From assembly GCA_041488095.1 (NCBI GenBank), contig JBGPOP010000002.1, positions 102,875-166,874 of the forward strand: a stretch of 64,000 nucleotides of DNA. The letters run 5' to 3'. Source of the stretch: DASYPQ01 sp041488095. Its GTDB lineage: Bacteria > Planctomycetota > UBA1135 > GCA-002686595. The position numbers and the translations under genes are program-made. The stretch's first letter is position 1. Each line of letters opens with the position of its first letter. This document shows, piece by piece, positions 16,886 to 25,361 of this stretch. The notes beneath the pieces are model-generated. The model had not been told where the DNA came from. It did not search any database and saw nothing but the letters and a program-made list of their open reading frames with translations.

Positions 16886-18571
16886 CTACTCGCGCTTCTC
16901 GCCCCTCTCGAGCTTGGCGAGGTTGTTCTTCGAGTCCTTCAAGGTGGTCCGGTACAGCGCGCGCAGGTCCGCAGGCAGGTCCTTGCGCAGCAGCTCGATC
17001 TCCGCCCGCTCGGCGGCCTTCTTGTACATCTCCTTGGCGCGCTCGAGGTCGCGGTCCAGGTAGTAGTGCAGGATCACGGCCGCGTCGTTGAGGTAGGCGG
17101 GATTGTCCGGCTCGATCTCCAGCGCCTTGGAGTAGGCCTTCCAGGACTTTTCCAACCACTCCAGGGCCTGCTTCCTGTCCTCGGGTCGCTCGCTCTTCGA
17201 GAGCGGCGCGGCGGCGTCGCGCCAGAACAGCCCGGCGTTGCTCCAGTAGCGCGACACCTCGGGCGAGACGCTCGACTGGATCTCGGAGAGCTCCGCTGCC
17301 TCGGCGTTGCGGTCCTCGCGCGAGCACCAGCCGGCCAGGAAGTCGAGGATGCGCAGGTTGAGGTCCAGGTTCGCCCCGATCGACGCGACGAGATCGCTCG
17401 GGCTCTCGTCCCAATACCGCCGCAGCGCCGCGACCGCTCCTTCGTAGTCCTGGCGGTGGTAGCGCGAGAGCGCGATGTAGAACCACGAGTTGACGTAGGC
17501 CGGAACCTTCGCCACGGCGGCGGTGAACGCTTCGTCGGCCCCCTCGTACTGTTTCTGGTCGTAGCGCGCCCAGCCCAACCACCAGGTGAGCGCAGCGATC
17601 TCGGGCGCCCCAGCGGCAGGGCGGGCGGCGAGAGCCTTGGACGCGGATTCGAGACAGGCGAGAAAGCGTTCGCCGCCGAGCACCCCGTGGATCTGCGGCA
17701 TGTCGACCAGCGCCGGCTTCCAGGACATCGCCTCGGCGTATTCGCGTTGTGCCTCGTCGAGCTTCTGCTTCCACACATAGGTGTGGCCGAGGTCGACGTG
17801 AATCCGCGCGAGCGTCTCGACCCTGGCCGGGTCCTCGGGGCGCCCGAGCAGCTCTGCCGCGCGGGCGAAGGCGGACCGCGCGGTCTCCCAGTGCCCGTCC
17901 GCATCGGACTTGCGCGCCGGGTCGTCCTTGGCGCCGCTGAACTGCGACAGGGCCACGCGCCCGAGCATGAAGTGCGCGTCCGGGTTCTTGGGCTCCCTCT
18001 GCACCGCGCGCTCGGCCGCGGGGCGGGCCAGGTCGAGCTTCCGGCCGTACCAGGCCGCTTCGGCGAGCGGCAGGAAGGCGTCGCGCGCGAGCTCGGGATC
18101 GGCATGGACGGCGCGGTCGAGGTACTGCACCGCATCGTCGAGAGACATCTGGACCGCCGCACCGCCGACGTTCGACGCCATGTAGCCGCGGGCCTTGAGC
18201 GCGAAGGCCATCCCGTAGAGGTAGTCGATCGCCGGTCCCTTCGCACCGGCCTTGTCGAGCGCATCGATCGCGTTGAGCGAGTCGTTGATCCGCCCCTGGT
18301 CCATCCAGCTCCGGATCACCCACGTCCTCGTGCGCAGCGAATCGCCGTCCTGGGCTGCCGCGTCCTCGAAGATCTTCTGTGCTTCCGCCGAGCGCCCGGC
18401 CTCCAGGGCCTCGCGACCGCGCGCGATCAGGTCGCCGATCGTGTCGGGCGCATCGGGCGTACGGGTCGCATCGGGCACACTGGGGGCTTCCGGGACGGAG
18501 CGGCAGGTGGCCGCGATCGCCGTCGACCCGAGCAGGAATCCGAGAAGAGGGAGCTTGAAGAGGAGCCTCAT
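16886..18571 (-). CDS. exported TPR-repeat protein, possible lipoprotein
   Basis: A 561-residue protein beginning MRLLFKLPLLGFLLG, an export signal ending in AIAATC, a weak lipobox. The body is helical with tetratricopeptide units, for example ARGREALEAGRSAEAQKIFEDA, AHFMLGRVALSQF and ALEIEPDNPAYLNDAA near the C-terminus. TPR solenoids act as protein-protein scaffolds; no partner is apparent. The ATG is chosen at the signal peptide; it overlaps the stop of the upstream TPR gene by 4 bp (ATGA), so the two are probably co-translated. Confidence 0.7.
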   Translation of the reverse strand: MRLLFKLPLLGFLLGSTAIAATCRSVPEAPSVPDATRTPDAPDTIGDLIARGREALEAGRSAEAQKIFEDAAAQDGDSLRTRTWVIRSWMDQGRINDSLNAIDALDKAGAKGPAIDYLYGMAFALKARGYMASNVGGAAVQMSLDDAVQYLDRAVHADPELARDAFLPLAEAAWYGRKLDLARPAAERAVQREPKNPDAHFMLGRVALSQFSGAKDDPARKSDADGHWETARSAFARAAELLGRPEDPARVETLARIHVDLGHTYVWKQKLDEAQREYAEAMSWKPALVDMPQIHGVLGGERFLACLESASKALAARPAAGAPEIAALTWWLGWARYDQKQYEGADEAFTAAVAKVPAYVNSWFYIALSRYHRQDYEGAVAALRRYWDESPSDLVASIGANLDLNLRILDFLAGWCSREDRNAEAAELSEIQSSVSPEVSRYWSNAGLFWRDAAAPLSKSERPEDRKQALEWLEKSWKAYSKALEIEPDNPAYLNDAAVILHYYLDRDLERAKEMYKKAAERAEIELLRKDLPADLRALYRTTLKDSKNNLAKLERGEKRE

Positions 18572-20652
18572 GGTTTCCTTCCGGGCCCGACCGGGGCGGC
18601 CCAACGGTTCTCGTCGCGGATGCGCGGGTCGAGCTTGCCTTCGAGCGCTGCCTGGCAGCGTTCCAGGAGCCCGTCGATCTCCCTGCGCGGGTCGGGCCCG
18701 GTCTGGCGGGCCTTTTCGAGCCACTCGCGCGCGCGCTTCGGATCGCCGAGGAGCGTGAGGTGCAGCGTCCCGAGGTCCAGACACGCGTCGCCGACCAGGG
18801 TCTCTTCGTCCTCGAGGAGCTTGCGCCGCGCCTCGCGCTCGGCCGCGGGCAGGCCGGGCTCCTCGGCACGCGCGGCCAGGAGTCGGACCTGCGCCTCGCC
18901 GAGGTCGACCGCCCGCTCTAGGAAGCATCGCGCCGGCTCGGGATCGCGCTGGAGGTAGCGCAGCAGGACGGTGCCCGCCTGCGCTGCGATCCGCTCGTCC
19001 TGCGGCGCGAGCCGGGCCGCGTCACCCAGAGCGCGAAAAGCCTTCTCCATCAGCTCGCGCGCGCGATCGAACAGACGATCCGCCTGGCCGGCCTGGCCCT
19101 TTCCCGCGAGCGCCTCGGCTTTCAACTCGACCGCCACGGCGGTGTCGCGGTTGTACCGGCCGGCTCCAGCGGCAAAGCGCGCCTCGTCGGGCTGAGCCTC
19201 GTGAAGGAGGTCGCAGATCCGGGCCGCGGACTCGAGGTTGTCGATCGACTCGGGGTTGTCCGTGTCGCCGCGCACGCCGTACGCCTCGGCCACCTGGTAG
19301 AGCCCATCGGTGCCGCGCAGCTTCGCGCCGCGGACCGCCTGCGTCAGGCCGCCCTTCGCGGCGTATTCCATGGAGAGGAACGCCTTGTGAGCTGCGTCGA
19401 GGTCACCCTTCGCGAGCAGCCAGAACCCCGCGGCGCCACGGCACTGGGCCTCGAAGGCGCGGCACTCGCCCTCCAGGCCTTCGTCGAGCACGCGGCAGTG
19501 CGCGAACCCGCGCTCAGCCGCCGCGAGGGCCGTGCGCGGATCGACGAGAGCGCGGGAATCCTCGATCGCCGCGTCGAAGCGCGCCCGCGCCAGGTGCCAG
19601 GCGGCGCGAGCCACGTCGGGATGCCGCCGACACAAGGGCTCGAAGGCGGCCACCGCAGCCCGGGGCCCACCCAGCTCCCGCGCGGCGAGCGAGAGTCGCT
19701 CGAGGAGCTCGGGGTCGTCGGGCGACAAACGCAGGCCGCGCAGCGCGAGGTCGCGAGCCTCCGTCGGGGAGCCCTGCGTCTGGGAAAGCTGCGCGAGGCG
19801 CTCCCAGGGCCAGGCGTCCTCGGGTGCGCGGCCGAGGAGCCCCTCGAGCGCGTCGCGGGACTCTCTCGCGTGTTGATCGATCACCTCGGCCGCCGTTCCG
19901 GCGCTCCTCGAGCCGAGATAGGAGTCGAGGCTCGCTTCCGCCAGCCTCCTCCGCAGCGGCATCTCGGAGCTCACCGCTCCAGCCTCCACCGGGAGCGCGG
20001 CGATCCCGCGCCGCGCGAACTCGAGGGCTTCCTCCAGACGTCCGAGAGCGCGCGCGGCGCGGCTCGCGCCGAGCCAGGCGCGTGCGCAATTCCCGGGGCC
20101 GTTGATCCCGCTGTCGCCCCCGTGGTTGCCAACCGGATCGCGGGAAGCCGCCTCGAAGAAGTTCGACAGCGCGGATTCGTGGAGCGGCGGCAACCGGTCC
20201 AGGTCGGCGACCACGAGGGCGGCCTCGGCACGCAGGCACAGGATCGACGCGCTGTGGGGCGCCATCTCCAGCGCGCGGTCGAGCGCGGCCAGCGCCCCGC
20301 GTGGATCGCCGGCCGCCGTCAGCTCGCGTGCGCGGTCGATGTGCACGCCGGCGAGGAGCTCGCCGAGGAGGTCCCGCGCGCGGTCGAAATCGCCCTTTTC
20401 GATCGCCTCGCGCGCCGCCGCACGCACACCCGAGGACGGGTCCCGGAGGACGCGCTCGCGCTCCAGCTCGGCTGCGATCGCTTCGCGCGAGATTTCGCCC
20501 TCGATCCCAGGAAACATCTGCCGCAGGAAGCGCTCGGCCGCGGCGCGCTCCTCCTCCGGCCGCAGGGGGCGCGGCCCGGGATCCCTGGCTGCGGCGCAGG
20601 AAAGCCCAGGCGCCGTGCACAAGAGGAGGGCCAGAACGCCGGTCGATTTCAT
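18568..20652 (-). CDS. exported TPR-repeat protein, probable lipoprotein
   Basis: A 694-residue protein with a short signal MKSTGVLALLLCTAPGLSC followed by AAARD, consistent with lipidation at the cysteine. It contains many TPR-like helical pairs, e.g. AREAIEKGDFDRARDLLGEL, AALDRALEMAPHSASI and GRLEEALEFARRGIAAL. First gene of a three-gene minus-strand operon with another TPR protein and an uncharacterised protein. It is divergent from the Ig-like lipoprotein at 20869, leaving 216 bp for both promoters; I could not pick out a convincing one. Confidence 0.7.
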   Translation of the reverse strand: MKSTGVLALLLCTAPGLSCAAARDPGPRPLRPEEERAAAERFLRQMFPGIEGEISREAIAAELERERVLRDPSSGVRAAAREAIEKGDFDRARDLLGELLAGVHIDRARELTAAGDPRGALAALDRALEMAPHSASILCLRAEAALVVADLDRLPPLHESALSNFFEAASRDPVGNHGGDSGINGPGNCARAWLGASRAARALGRLEEALEFARRGIAALPVEAGAVSSEMPLRRRLAEASLDSYLGSRSAGTAAEVIDQHARESRDALEGLLGRAPEDAWPWERLAQLSQTQGSPTEARDLALRGLRLSPDDPELLERLSLAARELGGPRAAVAAFEPLCRRHPDVARAAWHLARARFDAAIEDSRALVDPRTALAAAERGFAHCRVLDEGLEGECRAFEAQCRGAAGFWLLAKGDLDAAHKAFLSMEYAAKGGLTQAVRGAKLRGTDGLYQVAEAYGVRGDTDNPESIDNLESAARICDLLHEAQPDEARFAAGAGRYNRDTAVAVELKAEALAGKGQAGQADRLFDRARELMEKAFRALGDAARLAPQDERIAAQAGTVLLRYLQRDPEPARCFLERAVDLGEAQVRLLAARAEEPGLPAAEREARRKLLEDEETLVGDACLDLGTLHLTLLGDPKRAREWLEKARQTGPDPRREIDGLLERCQAALEGKLDPRIRDENRWAAPVGPGRKP

Positions 20653-20868
20653 GCTCGGAGGTGCTGTGCCGGTTGCGCGGGAGCCGTGGGCGGTCGGGCA
20701 TTCTAGCCCGCGCAGGACGGCGGTCTACGCGCCGAACGGGTCCCTCGCACGAGCGCCGCCCGAACCTGGAGAATTTCCGCCGCTCCCCTGTTCCCTGCGC
20801 GCGTCCGCGCGGGAAGATGTCGGGTCCCGCGGGCGTCCCAGGCGTCCCTCGGCCTCCTGCCGCATCCC

Positions 20869-23800
20869 GTGTCCGCCGCCACCTCCTCCCGCCGGATCCC
20901 CGCCAACGCGGCGCTCATCCCGGTTCTCCTCGCCCTGGGGCTCCTCGCTAGGGGGTGCGACAACCCGGCCTGTGTGTTCGGACCGGGCAATTGCCATGGA
21001 ACGGGCGGGGGTGTGGGCGAGAACGCCGCCACGCTGCCCCTCGATGGCGAGTGGATCGCGACTCTTGCGCCCACGCTCCTGAAGGCGTTCCCGGCCCCGA
21101 CCGCGCCGGTCGATGTCAACACGCCGATCGTGCTCCTGTTCAGCGAGTCGATGTCCCCGATCAACGTCGGCACGACCCCGCCCTCCGGCCTGGGGACGGC
21201 CTTCGAGCTGCAGCCGACGACGGGCGGAGTCGTCCCGCTGCCCGTCGCGGCCCTGATCGGCGACGGACGGATGCTGGTGCTGCTCCCGCCGGTCGCGCTG
21301 CAGGCCAACACGACCTACAACATCGTCCTGCGCTCGACCGCGAGCCTGGCCGATCGCACCGGCCAAGGCTTCGTCGAACCGGTGCGTGGCCTGATCGGCA
21401 GCTTCACGACCGCTGCGACCCCCTCGGCCGCTCCCAAGGTTCTCGCGAGCTGGCCGCAGACCGCCGCGACGAACCAGAGCGACACCGGGGAGATCGTGGT
21501 CGCGTTCGAGCGGGCTCTCAATCCGACCACCGTGGATTCGTCCTCCTTCGACGTCACGGTCGATGGCAATCCACCGACCTTCGACCCGTCGCCGCGTCCG
21601 CTGACGCTCGGCGGCATCGCCACGGACGCGCGCGTGTTCCGCTGGCGCAGCGTGGACGCGCAGGGCCTGCCGGCGCCTCTCGGCGAGGGCAAGCATGTCG
21701 AGGTCGCGCTCTCCAGCACCGGCCACACGATCGAGGACGCCGGAGGCGCGGCGCTCGCGCCGACGACCATCGCTTTCGATACGGCGCCCTTCTCCGCGCC
21801 GCTCTCGGTCGCGATCACCTCGGATCCCACGGACGCGATCGGGATCGACGAGATCTCGGGGCCGGCGGACCTGGCCGTCCAGGCGCAGCTCTCGGGCGCG
21901 CAGTCGGGGGACTCTCTCGTGCTGACGATGTTCGGGACGCTGCTGGACGTTGCGCAGCATCCGCGCCTCGTCGCTCTGCACCGCGAGGTCGTGCTCACCC
22001 CTCCCTTCGGAACGTTCACCCTGACCGCGGCGGAGATCGATCTCCTGAAGAACGCGAGCCCGGTCCAAGGCCGCTTCGAGGACGGCACGGTGACGTTCGC
22101 CTTCCAGCTCCGCCGCGGGAGCGCCGTCAGCCCGGTGCGGCTGCTCGACGTCGATCCCGTGAAGAGCGGCGTGCAGAATCCCATCCTCGACACGGTTGCG
22201 CCGGTGCTGTTCGGCCTCTCCACGTCGGGCAACGTCGTCACGAGCCTGCGCTCCGACCTGCGCGACGTCGTCCTCGTCGGGCGCGCCAGCGAGCCGCTGC
22301 GCCAGGCAGCGGTCGCCACCACGCTGGGCGACAATTCGACCACGCCGGGGGTGGCTCCGCCGGTCGTCGGCGCGGACGCGAGCGGGCTCTTCGTCGCCGC
22401 GCCCGTGCGGGCGGGGGTCCTGGCCGAGGCCGACGACCCGCTCGACTACACGCTGGTGATCTACGACCGTGCGCTCAACTCGATCACGGTGAGATCCGAC
22501 GCGCTCGACCCCTCCGACGGCTTCCGACAGCTGGGGGCGAGCGGGCCGGGCAACGCCCTGCCGGGTGGAAGCGTGTCGGTCGAGGTGTACGACGCGACCT
22601 CCTTCGCGCCGGTCGTCGGAGCCAACGTCTACGTCCACGAGAACGTGGCCGGCGTCGTGACGGCGGTGACGACAGTGGCCATGACCACGGATGCGGCGGG
22701 CCGGGTGCTCGTGCCCGCCTCGGCCGCGGGCGAGACGATCGTGACGGTCGAGAAGCCGGGCTACGACCTGTTCACCTTCGACGGCGTGCCGACCGACCGC
22801 CTCGGAATCCCGCTCTCTCCCACGGGGCTCGCGCTCGCCAGCGCGACCGGGACCCTCGGACCGGCCGACTCGGCCACCACGACGCAGCTCAACTTCTACA
22901 CGCGCAGCGTGGCCGACTCGCGGCATCCCGAGATCGGCGATACGCTGTTCCCGGTCGCCCTGTGCTCCTTCGATCCCGCGCAGTCGCGTTTCGAGTGCCC
23001 TTTCGGGCCGCTCCCGATCCGGCCGTCGCGGATCGGTGCGCAGAGCGCGGTCACGGTGCTCGTGCCGTCGAGCCCGTTCCTCTACTCGGCGCTGACGTTC
23101 CTCAAGACCGCCGAGTTGTCGCTGCCGATCCTGCCCGTCGCGGCCGCGGCCACCGGGGACACCCGGCTGCCGATCACGGCTCTGCTGGACGCCGGGACGC
23201 TGAATCCCGAAGAACGCCCGATCGATGTCCCGCCGCACATGCTCTCGACCGCGGCCTGGCCCGGCCTGCCCTCGGATCCGATCGTCACCGTCGAGGCGAC
23301 CGCGCCCGGCCTACCCGGGACGGTCACGATCGGGCAGGGGGTGGCCTTCAACGACGCGCTTCCGCCCGACACATGGGCCGTGCGCGCGGCCTACCCAGGG
23401 GCGGCCGACGGCATCCAGGACGTGCCGGGTGACCAGCTCGGCCGCCTCGTGACCCAGGGGACGATCGATGCCGACCTGCTCGTGAGGGTCGAGGTCGTCG
23501 ACGTCGACGGGAACCGCGGCGGGTCGAGGCCGCGCCTCTCGCTGACGACCCTGTCCCTCTCCCCGCCGGCCCCTCCGCTCCTCTCCGCGAACCCTGCCAC
23601 CCCGAATCCCGGAGGGGAATCCTTCGATCTCACCTTCGCCGACGTGCTGCCGGATGCCGCGTCGCCGCCCGGGAAGGGGCTCTACCGCATCGTGCTGACC
23701 GACGGTGCCCGCTCCTGGACCCTCTTCCGGCCCGATCCGCCCGACGCCTCCGGACCGGATGTCGTCCTCCACGTGCCCGACTTGGGAGGCGTGTTCCCGC

Positions 23801-23940
23801 TCGCGGCAGGATCGCTCGACGGCCGGATCTCGGCCTGGTCCTGGCCGGGGCTCGACCTCAGCCGCTTCCTGTGGAGCGACATCGAGCGCGAGCACGACCT
23901 CTTCGCGCACTCGAAGATCCAGAGCTTCACGCCTCCCTGA
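20869..23940 (+). CDS. large lipoprotein with Ig-like (SbsA/Big_5-type) and carboxypeptidase-regulatory-like domains
   Basis: A 1,023-residue protein. The signal ends in LLARGC, a plausible lipobox with Cys30. Residues ~60-190 contain a bacterial Ig-like module of the SbsA/Big_5 kind (VNTPIVLLFSESMSP and NTTYNIVL), repeated at ~190-310 (GEIVVAFERALNPTTVD). Around residue 560-640 a carboxypeptidase-regulatory-like fold is seen (SVEVYDATSFAPVVGANVYV, then MTTDAAGRVLVPA). Such proteins are cell-surface or adhesive; no enzymatic motif is present. GTG start. Confidence 0.72.
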   Translation: MSAATSSRRIPANAALIPVLLALGLLARGCDNPACVFGPGNCHGTGGGVGENAATLPLDGEWIATLAPTLLKAFPAPTAPVDVNTPIVLLFSESMSPINVGTTPPSGLGTAFELQPTTGGVVPLPVAALIGDGRMLVLLPPVALQANTTYNIVLRSTASLADRTGQGFVEPVRGLIGSFTTAATPSAAPKVLASWPQTAATNQSDTGEIVVAFERALNPTTVDSSSFDVTVDGNPPTFDPSPRPLTLGGIATDARVFRWRSVDAQGLPAPLGEGKHVEVALSSTGHTIEDAGGAALAPTTIAFDTAPFSAPLSVAITSDPTDAIGIDEISGPADLAVQAQLSGAQSGDSLVLTMFGTLLDVAQHPRLVALHREVVLTPPFGTFTLTAAEIDLLKNASPVQGRFEDGTVTFAFQLRRGSAVSPVRLLDVDPVKSGVQNPILDTVAPVLFGLSTSGNVVTSLRSDLRDVVLVGRASEPLRQAAVATTLGDNSTTPGVAPPVVGADASGLFVAAPVRAGVLAEADDPLDYTLVIYDRALNSITVRSDALDPSDGFRQLGASGPGNALPGGSVSVEVYDATSFAPVVGANVYVHENVAGVVTAVTTVAMTTDAAGRVLVPASAAGETIVTVEKPGYDLFTFDGVPTDRLGIPLSPTGLALASATGTLGPADSATTTQLNFYTRSVADSRHPEIGDTLFPVALCSFDPAQSRFECPFGPLPIRPSRIGAQSAVTVLVPSSPFLYSALTFLKTAELSLPILPVAAAATGDTRLPITALLDAGTLNPEERPIDVPPHMLSTAAWPGLPSDPIVTVEATAPGLPGTVTIGQGVAFNDALPPDTWAVRAAYPGAADGIQDVPGDQLGRLVTQGTIDADLLVRVEVVDVDGNRGGSRPRLSLTTLSLSPPAPPLLSANPATPNPGGESFDLTFADVLPDAASPPGKGLYRIVLTDGARSWTLFRPDPPDASGPDVVLHVPDLGGVFPLAAGSLDGRISAWSWPGLDLSRFLWSDIEREHDLFAHSKIQSFTPP

Positions 23941-23968
23941 TGATCTCGCTTTCGGACCGGACCCGGCA

Positions 23969-23997
23969 TTGGACCGCCCTCTCCGGACCGCTAGAAT
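23969..23997 (+). promoter_or_regulatory. candidate sigma70-type promoter for the small lipoprotein gene
   Basis: TTGGAC (23969-23974), a 17-bp spacer and TAGAAT (23992-23997). This is the best -35/-10 match I found in the window. Start of transcription would be near 24004, about 40 nt before the GTG at 24045. Confidence 0.6.
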
Positions 23998-24044
23998 CCC
24001 GGCGTCCCGTCCTCGCATCCGCCCCCGCACCAGGAGTAGCCGCC

Positions 24045-24656
24045 GTGATCCTTCCGATTGCCCGCCGACGCTCGCGCCTGCCGCGCCCCTCGTTCCTGCT
24101 CGCGCTTGCCTGCACCGCGGCGCTGGCCGCGTGCAACGATCTTCCCCGCCGGCGCGGCGAGGCGGTCGAGACGGTCTCGGCGGGCAAGCTGGAGAAGAGG
24201 AACCCGATCGACGTCGTCGTCGCGCCGATCGAGAACATCACGGGCCAGAAGGACGTGCCGGTCGCCGCGCTGCGCGAGGCTTTCCAGAAGGGGCTCGCAC
24301 GCCGACGCTACAGCCCGCTCGCGCTCGAGTACGTCGACAGCAAGGTCGTCGATGCCGCCTACACGCCGGGGTCCCTCAAGGAGGAAGCGGTGTTGCAGGT
24401 CACGGTCGAGACGTGGGACGCCTCGCTGCTCGATGTACGCGGCGCCATCACGATCAAGGCGCGCGCGCGGCTGGTGGATGCCGAGAACCCCACGAACGGC
24501 CAGCTGTGGGCGGGCTTCATCGATCACCGTTTCGAGCTGGAAGCCCAGCGCGAGAAGTTCAGCACCCAGGCTGCGCTCCTGCGCCAGGCCTGCGAGCAGA
24601 TCGCCGACGAGGTCCTGGCCGCGCTGCCGGCCCGCAGCCCGGGGCCGGGGAACTGA
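24045..24656 (+). CDS. small lipoprotein of unknown function
   Basis: A 203-residue protein. The GTG at 24045 is chosen because AGGAG lies 8 bp upstream and it places a good signal peptide (LLALACTAALAAC) at the N-terminus with the lipobox LAAC. The mature part, starting at NDLPRRR, has an alpha/beta pattern: DVVVAPIENITGQKDVPVAAL, then AVLQVTVETWDASLL, then a strand ITIKARARLVDAEN. This layout resembles outer-membrane-anchored LpoB/DUF799-like proteins, but similarity is too weak to name it. It has its own promoter and lies upstream of the rpsO promoter. Confidence 0.7.
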   Translation: MILPIARRRSRLPRPSFLLALACTAALAACNDLPRRRGEAVETVSAGKLEKRNPIDVVVAPIENITGQKDVPVAALREAFQKGLARRRYSPLALEYVDSKVVDAAYTPGSLKEEAVLQVTVETWDASLLDVRGAITIKARARLVDAENPTNGQLWAGFIDHRFELEAQREKFSTQAALLRQACEQIADEVLAALPARSPGPGN

Positions 24657-24681
24657 CCCGTAGATGCCGACGGCGGGGTCC

Positions 24682-24709
24682 TTGTGATCCCGCCGTGGGA
24701 CGCTAGACT
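24682..24709 (+). promoter_or_regulatory. candidate rpsO promoter
   Basis: TTGTGA (24682-24687), 16-bp spacer, TAGACT (24704-24709). Transcription would start near 24717 and leave a long leader of about 200 nt before rpsO. Confidence 0.5.
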
Positions 24710-24769
24710 GTCGGCCCTCTGCGCCGGCCGCTTGCTCCGGGATGCACCGGGATCGGGTCGGCGGGAGGC

Positions 24770-24794
24770 GGATCCGGGCGTGTGAGCCCGGTCC
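24770..24794 (+). promoter_or_regulatory. hairpin in the rpsO leader, possible S15 autoregulatory element
   Basis: GGATCCGGGC (24770-24779), loop GTGTGA, GCCCGGTCC (24786-24794): nine pairs with one bulged T. S15 represses its own mRNA through leader structures in several phyla, with different folds in each. The long leader and this stem fit such a role, but no specific S15-binding motif was identified. Confidence 0.35.
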
Positions 24795-24915
24795 GATGCC
24801 GGTTCCAGGCGCGGCGAGGACATGGATCGCCGCGGCGCCGGCGCACCCGGCTTCGGGGTTCCTTTCCCTTGGGCCGCGGCAAGTCCCGTCCGTCGCCATG
24901 TGAAAAGGACCTGCC

Positions 24916-25185
24916 ATGGCCGTCATCGCCCAGCGCAAGGCCGAGATCATCGGGCAGTACGCAACCCGCAAAGGGGACAACGGCTCACCCGAGGTCCAGG
25001 TCGCGTTGCTGACCGAGAACATCAAGAACCTGACCGAGCACCTGAAGACCCACCGCAAGGACTACACCTCGCGCCGCGGGCTCCTGGTGATGGTCGGCGC
25101 GCGCAGCAAGCTGCTGAAGTACCTGCGCGCCACCGCACCGGACCGATACCAGGCCCTGATCGACCGCCTCGGCCTGCGCCGCTGA
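24916..25185 (+). CDS. rpsO: 30S ribosomal protein S15
   Basis: An 89-residue protein of exactly the usual length. Family residues are evident: GSPEVQVALLTENIKNLTEHL, then HKKD-equivalent HRKDYTSRRGLLVMVGARSKLL and LRATAPDRYQALIDRLGLRR. S15 binds the central domain of 16S rRNA early in small-subunit assembly. It is followed by pnp, the arrangement found in most bacteria. Confidence 0.98.
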   Translation: MAVIAQRKAEIIGQYATRKGDNGSPEVQVALLTENIKNLTEHLKTHRKDYTSRRGLLVMVGARSKLLKYLRATAPDRYQALIDRLGLRR

Positions 25186-25277
25186 AGGCGGTCCGATGTC
25201 CTCAAAAGGCGTACGACCGCTCGGGAGGCGAAGTCCTCCGGATGCGCTCGCTCCGCGGCCGAACGGCCGCACATGCC

Positions 25278-25305
25278 CCGGCCGACCGGAACGTGTCCGG
25301 GCCGG
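25278..25305 (+). promoter_or_regulatory. rpsO-pnp intercistronic hairpin, possible RNase III processing site
   Basis: CCGGC (25278-25282), 3-nt bulge, CCGGA, loop ACGTG, TCCGG, GCCGG (to 25305). In enterobacteria a stem between rpsO and pnp is cut by RNase III and allows PNPase to control its own mRNA. The position is equivalent; processing here is inferred only. Confidence 0.35.
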
Positions 25306-25361
25306 AAGAGCATTCCAGACGTCCACGAATTGAAGCCACGAAAGCCAGAGATCTTTTCCAG

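Noticed and set aside
15654..18869. Very long open frame antisense-adjacent to the TPR operon (over 1,000 codons)
   Set aside because: Arg/Ala/Pro-rich translation with no domain; it is a by-product of high GC at third codon positions of the real minus-strand genes in another frame.
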